A stretch of DNA of 64,000 bases from Flavobacterium segetis (GTDB taxonomy: Bacteria; Bacteroidota; Bacteroidia; Flavobacteriales; Flavobacteriaceae). Shown piece by piece: positions 26,864 through 35,409 of this stretch (its first letter is position 1; the number at the start of each line of letters is the position of its first letter). The position numbers and the translations under genes are program-made. Location: positions 248,001-312,000 of the forward strand of contig NZ_FQWE01000002.1 in NCBI RefSeq assembly GCF_900129575.1. Reading direction: 5' to 3'. Below the pieces are notes generated by a model, which saw only the letters and a program-made list of their open reading frames with translations, ran no database searches and was not told where the DNA came from.

Positions 26864-28203
26864 GCGAATCTCAAAATATAGAATGGAAACAATTGTGGCA
26901 CGACGACTATTTAAAATGGATATGTGGTTTTGCCAATGCAGTTGGGGGTACGATTATCATCGGTAAAGATGATGATGGTAGGATTACGCATTTAGAAAAC
27001 TACAGAGCTTTAATGGAATCATTACCTAATAAGATTAGGGAGAATCTAGGAATCATTTGTGATGTTAATCTTCATGATAAGGAAGATAAAAAGTATATAG
27101 AAATTCGTGTAAATCCCTATACCGTTCCCGTATCGTTGAGAGGGCGTTATTATTATCGTTCTGGTAGTTCGAAGATGGAAATGACGGGTGTTACCTTAAA
27201 TGACTTTTTACTAAAAAAGGCAGGGAAAACGTGGGATGATGTTATAGAAGAAGGAGCAAAACTAGAGGATATTGCTACAGAAAGTTTACAGCTTTTTTGC
27301 AAGGATGCAATCAAAAGTGGTAGAATGTCCGAGGACATTTTAGAATTATCCAATAGCGAGCTTTTAGACAAACTACGTTTGCTGAAGGGCAGCAAAATTA
27401 AAAGAGCTGCTATTATTTTGTTTGGTAAAGACCCAAATTATTTTTACTCAAATATTAAAGTCAAAATCGGTCGTTTTGGGAACAATGATGCCGACTTGCG
27501 TTTTCAGGAGGTAATAGAGGGAAATGTTTTTCAATTGCTTAAAGAAGTACCTCAAATATTGAATGCCAAATTTCTAATCAAACCAATCGATTTTGAAGGA
27601 TTGCTGCGCATTGAAAAAGATGAATATCCAGTGCCTGCCATTCGAGAGATGTTATTGAATGCTTTGGTACATCGTTCCTACATGGGTTCTATGATTCAGA
27701 TGCGTGTGTATGACGACAAACTAACCATTTGGAATGAAGGTTTATTACCCGATGGTATGGAATTGGAAAGTTTGAAAAGACATCATATTTCACGTCCTAG
27801 AAATCCGTTAATCGCTGATGTTTGTTTTAAAGCAGGTTATATTGATTCGTGGGGACGTGGAACACTTAAAATTTATAATTCTTGTAAAGAAGCAGGTTTA
27901 CCAGAACCTGAAATTACGGCTCTTGATGGTGGGATTTTGGTTGCTATTTATAAGAAACCAGAGGTGTTAGTGAGTAGGTTGGTAGATAGGTTGGTAGATG
28001 GGTTGGTAGATGGGTTGGTAGAAAGCCAACATAACATAATAAAACTTATAATCGATAAACCTAGAATTTCTAAAAGAGAAATGGCAGAACAAATAGGAAT
28101 TAGTACCACAGCAATTGATAATAATTTGACTAAACTGAAAGATAAAAACATCATTCGTAGGGTTGGTAGTGACAAAACAGGGCACTGGGAAATAATAGAA
28201 TAA
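26860..28203 (+). CDS. AlbA_2/Schlafen-type ATP-binding protein with winged-helix C terminus
   Basis: A 447-residue protein. Residues 1-125 are a Schlafen AlbA_2 domain (ESQNIEWKQLWHDDYLKWIC, GGTIIIGKDDDG, YYYRSGSSKMEM). Residues about 235-365 are a HATPase_c_4-like region (PAIREMLLNALVHRSY, LTIWNEGLLPDGM, GYIDSWGRGTLKI). A winged-helix end (ISKREMAEQIGISTTAIDNN) follows a VDGL tandem repeat. Start 26860 is chosen over 26848 because it gives the typical MSESQNIEWK start and a 4-bp ATGA overlap with the AbiEi-like gene. Related proteins occur as transcription regulators and in defence islands; its activity here is unknown. hsdR starts 2 bp after its stop. Confidence 0.82.
   Translation: MSESQNIEWKQLWHDDYLKWICGFANAVGGTIIIGKDDDGRITHLENYRALMESLPNKIRENLGIICDVNLHDKEDKKYIEIRVNPYTVPVSLRGRYYYRSGSSKMEMTGVTLNDFLLKKAGKTWDDVIEEGAKLEDIATESLQLFCKDAIKSGRMSEDILELSNSELLDKLRLLKGSKIKRAAIILFGKDPNYFYSNIKVKIGRFGNNDADLRFQEVIEGNVFQLLKEVPQILNAKFLIKPIDFEGLLRIEKDEYPVPAIREMLLNALVHRSYMGSMIQMRVYDDKLTIWNEGLLPDGMELESLKRHHISRPRNPLIADVCFKAGYIDSWGRGTLKIYNSCKEAGLPEPEITALDGGILVAIYKKPEVLVSRLVDRLVDGLVDGLVESQHNIIKLIIDKPRISKREMAEQIGISTTAIDNNLTKLKDKNIIRRVGSDKTGHWEIIE
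27976..28023 (+). repeat. four 12-bp tandem repeats inside the AlbA_2 protein gene
   Basis: Four units of (A/G)GGTTGGTAGAT at 27976, 27988, 28000 and 28012, the last ending AA. They encode an in-frame RLVD/GLVD repeat between the ATP-binding region and the winged helix. Unit loss or gain would keep the frame and change only linker length. Confidence 0.9.
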
Positions 28204-28205
28204 CC

Positions 28206-31200
28206 ATGAAATTTACTGAATCACAATTAGAAAAAGCGTTTATCAGTTTGCTCCAAGAAGAAAAAATAACTCATCTTGTTGGTGCGGAAGTACGTCAAAC
28301 AGAATTTCAGGGAGCTTCAGAACCTGAAACGGTTTATGGACATATCGCAAGTGAAAAAGTACTTATTATAGAAGATTTAAAATCCTATTTAAGAACTAAT
28401 TATGTTGTCCAAAACATTACCGAAAACGAAATTGATTCTATAGTTAGGGATTTAGAACGACTTCCTTCTACTGACTTGTATGAAACCAACAAAGCCATTA
28501 TGAAAATGGTACGCGATGGTTTTTTATTGAAACGGGAAGATCGCAGTCAAAAAGATTTTTACGTACAGTTTATTGACTATTCAGAGGAAGATAAGAATAT
28601 ATATAAAATTGTCAATCAACTAGCAATCAAAGGTTATGAAATGCGTATTCCTGATTTGATTTTATACATTAACGGCTTGCCATTAGTCGTTTTTGAATTC
28701 AAAACTGCTATTCAGGAAAATGTGACAATCCATAACGCTTATCTTCAACTAACTAATCGATACAAAAAAGATATTCCTGAATTGTTTAAATACAATGCTT
28801 TTTGTGTTATTAGTGATGGGGTAAACACAAAAGCAGGTTCGTTTTTTGCACCTTATGAATTCTTTTATGCTTGGCGAAAGATTGAAGGAATGGTAAAGGA
28901 AGTCGATGGTATTGATGCCATGTTTACACTTATTCAAGGAATGTTTAACCGCAAAAGATTGCGTGACATCATTCAGAATTTTATTTACTTACCTGATAGT
29001 TCCAAGAAAAACGAAAAGATTGTTTGTCGTTATCCCCAATATTATGCCGCTCGAAAATTATTCGAAAATATAAAAATGCACCAACGTCCAGAGGGTGACG
29101 GAAAAGGCGGAACTTATTTTGGCACGACCGGTTGTGGTAAAAGTTATACGATGCTTTTTTTAAGTCGCTTGCTAATGAAAAGCACTTATTTTGGCAGTCC
29201 TACCATTATTCTAATTACCGATAGAACCGATTTAGACGACCAATTGTCTGGACAATTCACCAATGCTAAAGGTTTTGTTGGCGATGAAACTATTGTGAGT
29301 GTGGAAAGTCGCTCTAATTTACGAGAATTGTTGCAGGGTAGAAATAGCGGTGGCGTATTTTTGACTACGATTCATAAATTTACAGAAGACACCAAACTGC
29401 TAACGGATAGAACCAATGTCATTTGTATTTCGGATGAAGCACACCGAAGTCAAACTAATTTGGATCAGAAAATAAACGTGACCGAAAAAGGAGTGACTAA
29501 AACGTTTGGTTTTGCTAAATATTTACACGATTCCTTACCAAACGCAACCTATATTGGCTTTACTGGAACACCAATTGATGCTACAATTGATGTTTTTGGT
29601 GAAATAGTCGATGCTTACACCATGACAGAATCGGTAGCTGATGAAATTACGGTGCGAATCGTTTACGAAGGACGTGCTGCCAAAGTATTGCTGAACAATC
29701 ATAAACTTCAAGATATTGAAAATTACTACAGTCAGTGTGCTGAAGAAGGAAGTAATGAAAATCAAGTGGAAGAGAGCAAAAAGGCTATGACACAAATGAA
29801 CGCTATTATTGGGGATCCTACTCGATTAAAAGCCGTCGCCGAAGATTTTGTAAAACATTACGAAAATAGAATTGCTGAAGGTGCAACTGTAAAAGGCAAA
29901 GCAATGTTTGTTTGTAGTAGTCGCCCAATTGCTTACGAATTGTATAAAAACATTATTGAACTACGACCTGAATGGGCAGAAATTAAAATATCTGATGGTA
30001 CAGTTGAACTAACCGAAAAAGAAAAGAAAAAAATCAAACCTTCCCAGCGTATCAAAATGGTCATGACCAGAGGAAAAGACGATGAGGAGGAAATGTATAA
30101 TCTGCTAGGAACAAAAGACGACCGTAAGGAAATGGATCGCCAATTCAAAAACGAGAAATCAAATTTTAAAATCGCTATTGTAGTTGACATGTGGTTAACT
30201 GGTTTTGATGTTCCTTTTCTAGACACGATGTACATTGACAAACCGATACAAAGACATAATCTAATTCAAACGATTTCCCGTGTAAATAGAAAATTTGAAG
30301 GCAAAGAAAAAGGACTTGTGGTTGACTACATTGGAATTAAAAAGCAAATGAATTTAGCTTTGGCGATGTATAGCAAAGCAGATCACGACAACATTGAAGA
30401 CATAGAGCAATCTATTGTAGTTGTAAAAGACCAACTAGATCTATTGAATAAATTGTTCCATAAATTTGATAAAACACACTATTTTACTGGTTCTCCTCTA
30501 GAACAATTGCATACACTTAACAAAGCAGTTGAATTTGTACAACTCACACAAGATTTAGAAAAACGATTTATGTACATCGTAAAGCGACTAAAATCGGCTT
30601 ATGATATTTGTTGCGGCAGCAGTGCTTTTCAGGAAACTGAACGTGACACCATACACTTTTATTTGGCAATTCGTTCGATAGTCTTCAAATTAACAAAAGG
30701 TGAAGCTCCAGACACTGCTCAAATGAACAACCGAGTTCGCCAAATGCTACAAGAAGCAATTGAGAGCAATGGTGTAGAGGAAATTTTCAAACTTGGAGAA
30801 GACAATCAAACGGAAGTTGACATATTTTCAGATGATTATATGGCAAAAATTGAAAAGATAAAATTGCCAAATACTAAAATTAAATTGCTTCAAAAATTAT
30901 TAGCAAAAGCAATTGATGATATTAAGAAAATAAACAAAATCACTGGAATCGATTTCTCCAAAAGATTACAAGCAATAGTTGACCGTTACAACGAACGTAA
31001 AGAGAGCGATGTATTAAATAGTGAAGTACTAGAAGAATTCACAGATGAAATTATCGACTTGTACTATGCGCTTAAAAAGGAAAAAGAATCATTTAAAGAT
31101 TTGGGTATAGACATTGAAGAAAAAGCATTTTACGATATTTTGAAAGCTTTGGCTAAAAAATATGATTTTGTATATCCCGAAGACAAACTAGTTATTCTTG

Positions 31201-31394
31201 CGCAAAGAGTGAAAGATGTGGTAGATGATTTGACGAAATATACCGACTGGAGCAAAAGAGAAGATATCAAAGCGGAGCTAAAAGCAGATTTGATAGTACT
31301 GCTAGCAGAAAACGGTTATCCTCCCGTAGATCGAGACGAAATCTATAAAGAGATTTTTGAACAGGCAGAGAATTTTAAGAAGTATGCGAAGTAA
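28206..31394 (+). CDS. hsdR: type I restriction endonuclease subunit HsdR
   Basis: A 1062-residue restriction and translocation subunit. The N-terminal nuclease core shows D150 and E164-F-K166 (RIPDLILYINGLPLVVFEFK). The SF2 motor follows with Walker A GTTGCGKS (306-313), DEAH (410-413), YIGFTGTPID (motif III region) and QTISRVNRKFEGKEKG (motif VI). A long helical C-terminal region, which would dock on HsdM, completes it. Length and motifs are intact, so the enzyme should cut unmodified DNA after translocation. It lies more than 5 kb from hsdS, separated by five inserted genes, yet starts 2 bp after the AlbA_2 gene. Confidence 0.96.
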   Translation: MKFTESQLEKAFISLLQEEKITHLVGAEVRQTEFQGASEPETVYGHIASEKVLIIEDLKSYLRTNYVVQNITENEIDSIVRDLERLPSTDLYETNKAIMKMVRDGFLLKREDRSQKDFYVQFIDYSEEDKNIYKIVNQLAIKGYEMRIPDLILYINGLPLVVFEFKTAIQENVTIHNAYLQLTNRYKKDIPELFKYNAFCVISDGVNTKAGSFFAPYEFFYAWRKIEGMVKEVDGIDAMFTLIQGMFNRKRLRDIIQNFIYLPDSSKKNEKIVCRYPQYYAARKLFENIKMHQRPEGDGKGGTYFGTTGCGKSYTMLFLSRLLMKSTYFGSPTIILITDRTDLDDQLSGQFTNAKGFVGDETIVSVESRSNLRELLQGRNSGGVFLTTIHKFTEDTKLLTDRTNVICISDEAHRSQTNLDQKINVTEKGVTKTFGFAKYLHDSLPNATYIGFTGTPIDATIDVFGEIVDAYTMTESVADEITVRIVYEGRAAKVLLNNHKLQDIENYYSQCAEEGSNENQVEESKKAMTQMNAIIGDPTRLKAVAEDFVKHYENRIAEGATVKGKAMFVCSSRPIAYELYKNIIELRPEWAEIKISDGTVELTEKEKKKIKPSQRIKMVMTRGKDDEEEMYNLLGTKDDRKEMDRQFKNEKSNFKIAIVVDMWLTGFDVPFLDTMYIDKPIQRHNLIQTISRVNRKFEGKEKGLVVDYIGIKKQMNLALAMYSKADHDNIEDIEQSIVVVKDQLDLLNKLFHKFDKTHYFTGSPLEQLHTLNKAVEFVQLTQDLEKRFMYIVKRLKSAYDICCGSSAFQETERDTIHFYLAIRSIVFKLTKGEAPDTAQMNNRVRQMLQEAIESNGVEEIFKLGEDNQTEVDIFSDDYMAKIEKIKLPNTKIKLLQKLLAKAIDDIKKINKITGIDFSKRLQAIVDRYNERKESDVLNSEVLEEFTDEIIDLYYALKKEKESFKDLGIDIEEKAFYDILKALAKKYDFVYPEDKLVILAQRVKDVVDDLTKYTDWSKREDIKAELKADLIVLLAENGYPPVDRDEIYKEIFEQAENFKKYAK

Positions 31395-31586
31395 GTAATC
31401 TTATTTTAAGATAATTGATTTTCGAACAACTACATCCTACATATTTATAATTCCTAAAATTCAAGATTTCTACATAATCTCAAACGACTTTAAGTAAATC
31501 ATAAACACTATTTGATTGATCTGTTGAACTATATCAAATCCATCGGAATTTTAGTGTTTTTAAAATAGTCGGGCAAATCTTAAAAT

Positions 31587-31620
31587 AAAAAACCCTAACT
31601 ATTTACTAGTCAGGGTTTTT
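31587..31620. terminator. bidirectional terminator between hsdR and tRNA-Leu
   Basis: AAAAACCCT at 31587-31595 pairs with AGGGTTTTT at 31612-31620, with T tracts on both strands. On the minus strand it lies just past the tRNA-Leu 3-prime end. Confidence 0.8.
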
Positions 31621-31621
31621 G

Positions 31622-31703
31622 TGCGGATAATAGGACTCGAACCTACACGCCTTGCGGCACCAGATCCTAAGTCTGGCATGTCTACCAATTTCACCATATC
31701 CGC
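31622..31703 (-). tRNA. tRNA-Leu (anticodon TAG)
   Basis: On the minus strand the acceptor stem GCGGATA (31697-31703) pairs with TATCCGC (31623-31629), discriminator A at 31622. The anticodon arm CCAGA-CTTAGGA-TCTGG gives TAG. A variable arm and the GGTTCGAGTCC T arm are present, as in class II tRNA-Leu. CCA is not encoded. It is 82 bases long. Confidence 0.95.
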
Positions 31704-31716
31704 GTAATTGTGGGTG

Positions 31717-31745
31717 CAAAGATAAACATAAGTTCCACTTTACAA
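31717..31745 (-). promoter_or_regulatory. promoter of tRNA-Leu
   Basis: On the minus strand TTG (31743-31745), an 18-base spacer and TATCTTTG (31717-31724) form a full Bacteroidota promoter 13 bases before the tRNA. Confidence 0.85.
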
Positions 31746-31808
31746 AGGAATTTTTAAAAAAATATTAATTCTCTTTTTTGTACTTTTGAAATAATAAAAA
31801 TATACTTA

Positions 31809-33197
31809 ATGGAAAATATAAAATCGTACGTTCAACAACATAAAGATCGTTTTATAAACGAACTAATTGAATTATTAAAAATCCCATCAGTAAGTGCCGA
31901 CACTGCTTATAGCCAAGATGTAATCGACACCGCTGATGCTGTGAAAGCAAGTTTAGAAAAAGCAGGTTGCGACCATGTCGAAATTTGCGAGACTGCTGGC
32001 TACCCTATTGTGTATGGCGAAAAAATAATTGATCCAAGCTTGCCAACGGTTCTTGTATATGGTCATTATGACGTCCAGCCACCAGACCCTATTGAACTTT
32101 GGACTTCTCCGCCGTTTGAGCCTGTCATTAAAAAAACTGAAATTCATCCTGAAGGAGCGATTTTTGCACGTGGCGCTTGTGATGATAAAGGCCAAATGTA
32201 CATGCATGTGAAAGCTTTTGAATATATGATTCAAAGCAATACTTTACCTTGTAATGTAAAGTTTATGATTGAAGGTGAAGAAGAAGTAGGAAGCGTAAAC
32301 CTGAAAACTTTCGTCGAAAACAATGTGGAGAAACTTAAGAATGATGTGATTTTAATTTCAGACACTGGAATGATCTCTAATCAGCAGCCTTCTATTACAA
32401 CAGGTCTTCGTGGATTAAGTTATGTTGAGGTGGAAGTTACGGGTCCAAACCGTGATTTACACTCGGGTTTATACGGTGGAGCTGTGGCGAATCCAATCAA
32501 TATTTTAGCCAAAATGATTGCTTCATTGCACGATGAAAACAACCACATCACTATTCCAGGATTCTATGATAATGTTGAAGAATTATCTCTGGAAGAACGT
32601 GCTGAAATGGCTAAAGCGCCTTTCAATTTAGAAAACTACAAAAAAGCGCTTGACCTAAATGACATTTATGGCGAAAAAGGATATGTGACTAATGAGCGAA
32701 ACTCCATTCGTCCCACGCTAGACGTAAACGGAATTTGGGGTGGTTACACTGGTGAAGGTGCCAAAACCGTTATTGCAAGTAAAGCATTTGCCAAAATATC
32801 GATGCGTTTAGTGCCAAATCAGGAATGGGAACAAATAACTGAATTGTTTACGAAACATTTTACCAGCCTTGCTCCTGCAGGCGTTACTGTAAAAGTAAAA
32901 CCGCATCATGGTGGACAAGGTTATGTCACTCCTATTGACAGCATTGGTTACAAAGCGGCTAATATGGCTTATACAGAAACCTTTGGTGTACCAGCAATTC
33001 CGGTTCGTTCTGGAGGAAGTATCCCTATTGTGGCGTTGTTCGAAAAAGAACTAAAAAGCAAAACAATCTTAATGGGATTTGGTTTAGACAGTGACGCCAT
33101 CCACTCTCCAAATGAGCATTTTGGAATTTTCAACTACCTTAAAGGAATTGAAACCATTCCTTTGTTTTATAAATATTTTGTAGAATTATCTAAATAA
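31809..33197 (+). CDS. M20 family dipeptidase
   Basis: A 462-residue zinc metallopeptidase. M20 metal-site blocks are visible: VLVYGHYDVQPPDP (about 78-91) and ARGACDDKGQM (about 120-130), then MIEGEEEVGS with the catalytic Glu pair, and the dimerisation-domain SGLYGGAVANP. The C-terminal His ligand lies in DSDAIHSPNEHFG. It would hydrolyse dipeptides in the cytoplasm; no signal peptide is seen. TACTTTTG at 31781-31788 may be its -7 box. It is divergent from tRNA-Leu and has its own terminator. Confidence 0.93.
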   Translation: MENIKSYVQQHKDRFINELIELLKIPSVSADTAYSQDVIDTADAVKASLEKAGCDHVEICETAGYPIVYGEKIIDPSLPTVLVYGHYDVQPPDPIELWTSPPFEPVIKKTEIHPEGAIFARGACDDKGQMYMHVKAFEYMIQSNTLPCNVKFMIEGEEEVGSVNLKTFVENNVEKLKNDVILISDTGMISNQQPSITTGLRGLSYVEVEVTGPNRDLHSGLYGGAVANPINILAKMIASLHDENNHITIPGFYDNVEELSLEERAEMAKAPFNLENYKKALDLNDIYGEKGYVTNERNSIRPTLDVNGIWGGYTGEGAKTVIASKAFAKISMRLVPNQEWEQITELFTKHFTSLAPAGVTVKVKPHHGGQGYVTPIDSIGYKAANMAYTETFGVPAIPVRSGGSIPIVALFEKELKSKTILMGFGLDSDAIHSPNEHFGIFNYLKGIETIPLFYKYFVELSK

Positions 33198-33220
33198 AAA
33201 TTCTCAAATAGACATTAAAA

Positions 33221-33257
33221 GTCCGTTTGTTCTTAATTGAATAAACGGACCTTTTTA
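33221..33257 (+). terminator. terminator after the M20 dipeptidase gene
   Basis: GTCCGTTT at 33221-33228 pairs with AAACGGAC at 33243-33250, then a T run. Confidence 0.85.
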
Positions 33258-33586
33258 TTTGGACGGTCCCTTGTTGTAGAAAATCCAATTACAAATTTAT
33301 TTCCAAGTTTGCAACAAGTTGAGGCTTTCCGCTGTAAATGAAATTCACTTAATACCAACATTAAAATAAAATTATAATGAAGTAATCAATTTATGCCCGT
33401 TACTCTGTGCAAAAAGGATTTCTACTACAAACGGAGTTCACTTACTTCCTATAAAAATATAGGTAATATGAGGCAATCCTTCACTCGTAAAATTATATTG
33501 AAAAATAATTTTAAAATTTAAATCAAATTTTTTAATTTGTCTAAACTCCAAAAAAATATCACCAATCGATATTGAGGATTCGTAAA
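33258..33586. other. intergenic stretch between convergent genes, no feature seen
   Basis: About 330 bases of AT-rich sequence with no convincing reading frame, tRNA or strong hairpin. Confidence 0.5.
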
Positions 33587-34159
33587 TTATTTTTGAAGTT
33601 TTAGTTGCTTCTCTTTCGCATCAACTAAATCAGCTTCTAACTCTTTTATTTGAAGTTGCTTTTTAGAAATTTTGACATTCTCTTTTTGAATATCAACTTC
33701 TGATAACTTGCCCCTTTTAGATTGTTTATCTAGTTTAGCTTGCATTTTATCATAATCTTTCTCCGCTTTTTCAATTTTTTTATTCAACTTTTCAACAGAT
33801 TTATCAGCTTTTTTAATTTTCCTCTGCTCCTTTTCTATTTTTTTAGCTGCTTTTTGTCTTTCTTTATCCGCTCGCTCCCGAACTTTTTCTGCTTTAGCTC
33901 TTTCTTTTTCTGCTTTTTGACGACTTTTTTCCGCTTTATCTAATTCTTTTTGCGCTTTTTTTCTATCTTTTTCGGCATCCTTTAAAGCTTTTGCAGCTTT
34001 TTCTCTTTCTTTAATTGCTTCTTTTTCGAGTGTTTTCTGTTGTAGTAAATCAACCGGAACTATTCTCATAGAATCAACAACGACCGTTTTACTTTCTTGC
34101 GAAAATGCTATTTGACAACCAAAAATTGCAAATACAATTAATACTATTTTTATTTTCAT
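33587..34159 (-). CDS. exported Lys/Glu/Ala-rich coiled-coil protein
   Basis: A 190-residue protein with a signal peptide ending near QIAFSQ (residue 21). From residue 40 to the end it is almost pure charged helix built of repeated AEK/RQKAEK units, so it should form a long coiled coil in the periplasm. No catalytic domain is seen. The biased composition makes homology calls unreliable, and function is unknown. TAAATTTG on this strand at 34185-34192 may be its -7 box. It is divergent from the lipoprotein-blaI-blaR1 operon. Confidence 0.7.
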   Translation of the reverse strand: MKIKIVLIVFAIFGCQIAFSQESKTVVVDSMRIVPVDLLQQKTLEKEAIKEREKAAKALKDAEKDRKKAQKELDKAEKSRQKAEKERAKAEKVRERADKERQKAAKKIEKEQRKIKKADKSVEKLNKKIEKAEKDYDKMQAKLDKQSKRGKLSEVDIQKENVKISKKQLQIKELEADLVDAKEKQLKLQK

Positions 34160-34192
34160 AATCTATGTTTAGTTATTTTTTGCACAAATTTA

Positions 34193-34532
34193 AGTCAATT
34201 AAAATCAATTAAAAAGTAAGAATTTATGATTATTATAGATAATGACTAAAACTCATAATTCTGAATAAAAACAAGACTCAACAACAGTGAAATACTTATT
34301 TAAAACAATATCTTTTATGTATTTCACTATTTTAATCAACTTATTTATATTTTCTTTTTGTCGTTTGACTTGTAGAAATTTACAAAAATCCTTTTTGATC
34401 GATTTTACTCCTATTTATTTTCCACAAATAGGTTATGATAGACAATAATTTAGACTATTTAATTTTGTGTTTCGAAATAACTGCTAATTCTTAAATGCTA
34501 AAAACATGATTATCAATTAATTTAAAATAAAT
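34193..34532. other. intergenic region between divergent genes, no gene seen
   Basis: AT-rich, without a reading frame worth naming. Its right edge carries the -33 element of the BlaI-controlled operon. Confidence 0.5.
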
Positions 34533-34593
34533 TTGGATATTAAAAATTTAGTTCTACATTTGTAGAGCACTGTTTTAATTTGTAGAATTAAAA
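34533..34593 (+). promoter_or_regulatory. promoter with overlapping BlaI/MecI-type operator
   Basis: TTG at 34533-34535, 19 bases, then TACATTTG at 34555-34562 is a full promoter. The -7 box lies inside the palindrome CTACATTTGTAG (34554-34565), which has the TACA-NN-TGTA form bound by BlaI and MecI. A second dyad, TTTTAATT at 34573-34580 and AATTAAAA at 34586-34593 round TGTAG, follows before the ATG at 34602. Confidence 0.75.
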
Positions 34594-34601
34594 AAGGAAT
34601 C

Positions 34602-35030
34602 ATGAGTAAATTTATAATTCTAATAGGTTTTTTAATTTTGAGTTTATTCTCCTGTAAATCAAGTTTGTTAAATCAAACGATAAACAAAAAAAGAGAAGGT
34701 TACTGGATCGAAAAATATACTCAAGATAGCTCCGCTTATATATCTTTTGGAAACTATAAAAATGATGATCCTAAAAAAAAATGGAAGCATTACAAGGATT
34801 CTAAATTAATTAAAAAAGAGAAATATAGAGGTATTAGATGCTATACTCGAAATTATTTTGAAAACGGAAAAATTCAATCGAAAGGAGAAACAATATTCGA
34901 CAACAGCACAAAGTACGCACACTGGTATTATAATGGTATTTGGGATTTTTACGATGAAAAGGGGAAATTGACAACAAAACGATTATATGATCAAGGCAAA
35001 CTTGTTTCAGAAACTATAATAAACAATTAA
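34602..35030 (+). CDS. small lipoprotein with MORN-like repeats
   Basis: A 142-residue protein whose signal peptide ends SLFSC (lipidated Cys18). The mature part contains short repeated units such as REGYWIEKY, YYNGIWDFYDEKGKLTTKR and YDQGKLVSE, which resemble the MORN-variant repeats of YwqK-type Bacteroidota proteins. It is the first gene behind the BlaI-type operator and ends 4 bp before blaI, so it should respond to whatever the BlaR1 homologue senses. Its molecular role is unknown; cell-envelope location is inferred from the lipoprotein signal. Confidence 0.72.
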   Translation: MSKFIILIGFLILSLFSCKSSLLNQTINKKREGYWIEKYTQDSSAYISFGNYKNDDPKKKWKHYKDSKLIKKEKYRGIRCYTRNYFENGKIQSKGETIFDNSTKYAHWYYNGIWDFYDEKGKLTTKRLYDQGKLVSETIINN

Positions 35031-35034
35031 AATT

Positions 35035-35409
35035 ATGCAACAACTTACGAACTCCGAAGAACAATTGATGGAACATCTGTGGAAGCTTGAGAAAGCTTTT
35101 ATGAAAGATTTACTAGAAGCATATCCAGAGCCAAAACCTAAAACAACTACAGTTGCGACTTTGCTAAAAAGAATGATTGACAAGGATTTTGTAGCTTATA
35201 GCGAATATGGAAACTCAAGAGAATATTATCCGTTAGTACTAAAAACAGCCTATTTCTCTAAACACGTTAACGGATTAATCAAGAATTTCTTTAACGATTC
35301 TGCTTCGCAGTTTGCTTCTTTCTTCACTACAGAAACTAATTTGTCTGAAAAAGAACTAGAAGAACTTAAAAATATAGTAGATCGTGCCATTCAAAATAAG
35401 AAAAGATGA
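35035..35409 (+). CDS. blaI: BlaI/MecI/CopY family transcriptional repressor
   Basis: A 124-residue repressor. The N-terminal winged helix is clear: LTNSEEQLMEHLWKLEKAF, KTTTVATLLKRMIDKDFVAY, SREYYPLVLK. The C-terminal helices serve dimerisation. BlaI-type proteins bind TACA-NN-TGTA palindromes and are inactivated by proteolysis after the partner M56 sensor is triggered. A matching palindrome covers the -7 box of this operon. The gene overlaps the sensor gene by 4 bp (ATGA). In Bacteroidota these pairs are common and not always tied to beta-lactams. Confidence 0.92.
   Translation: MQQLTNSEEQLMEHLWKLEKAFMKDLLEAYPEPKPKTTTVATLLKRMIDKDFVAYSEYGNSREYYPLVLKTAYFSKHVNGLIKNFFNDSASQFASFFTTETNLSEKELEELKNIVDRAIQNKKR

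Noticed and set aside
31395..31703. tRNA-Leu as the attachment site of an integrated island
   Set aside because: The tRNA 3-prime end faces the restriction island, but no second copy of that end is seen near 19986-20236 and no integrase gene is present.
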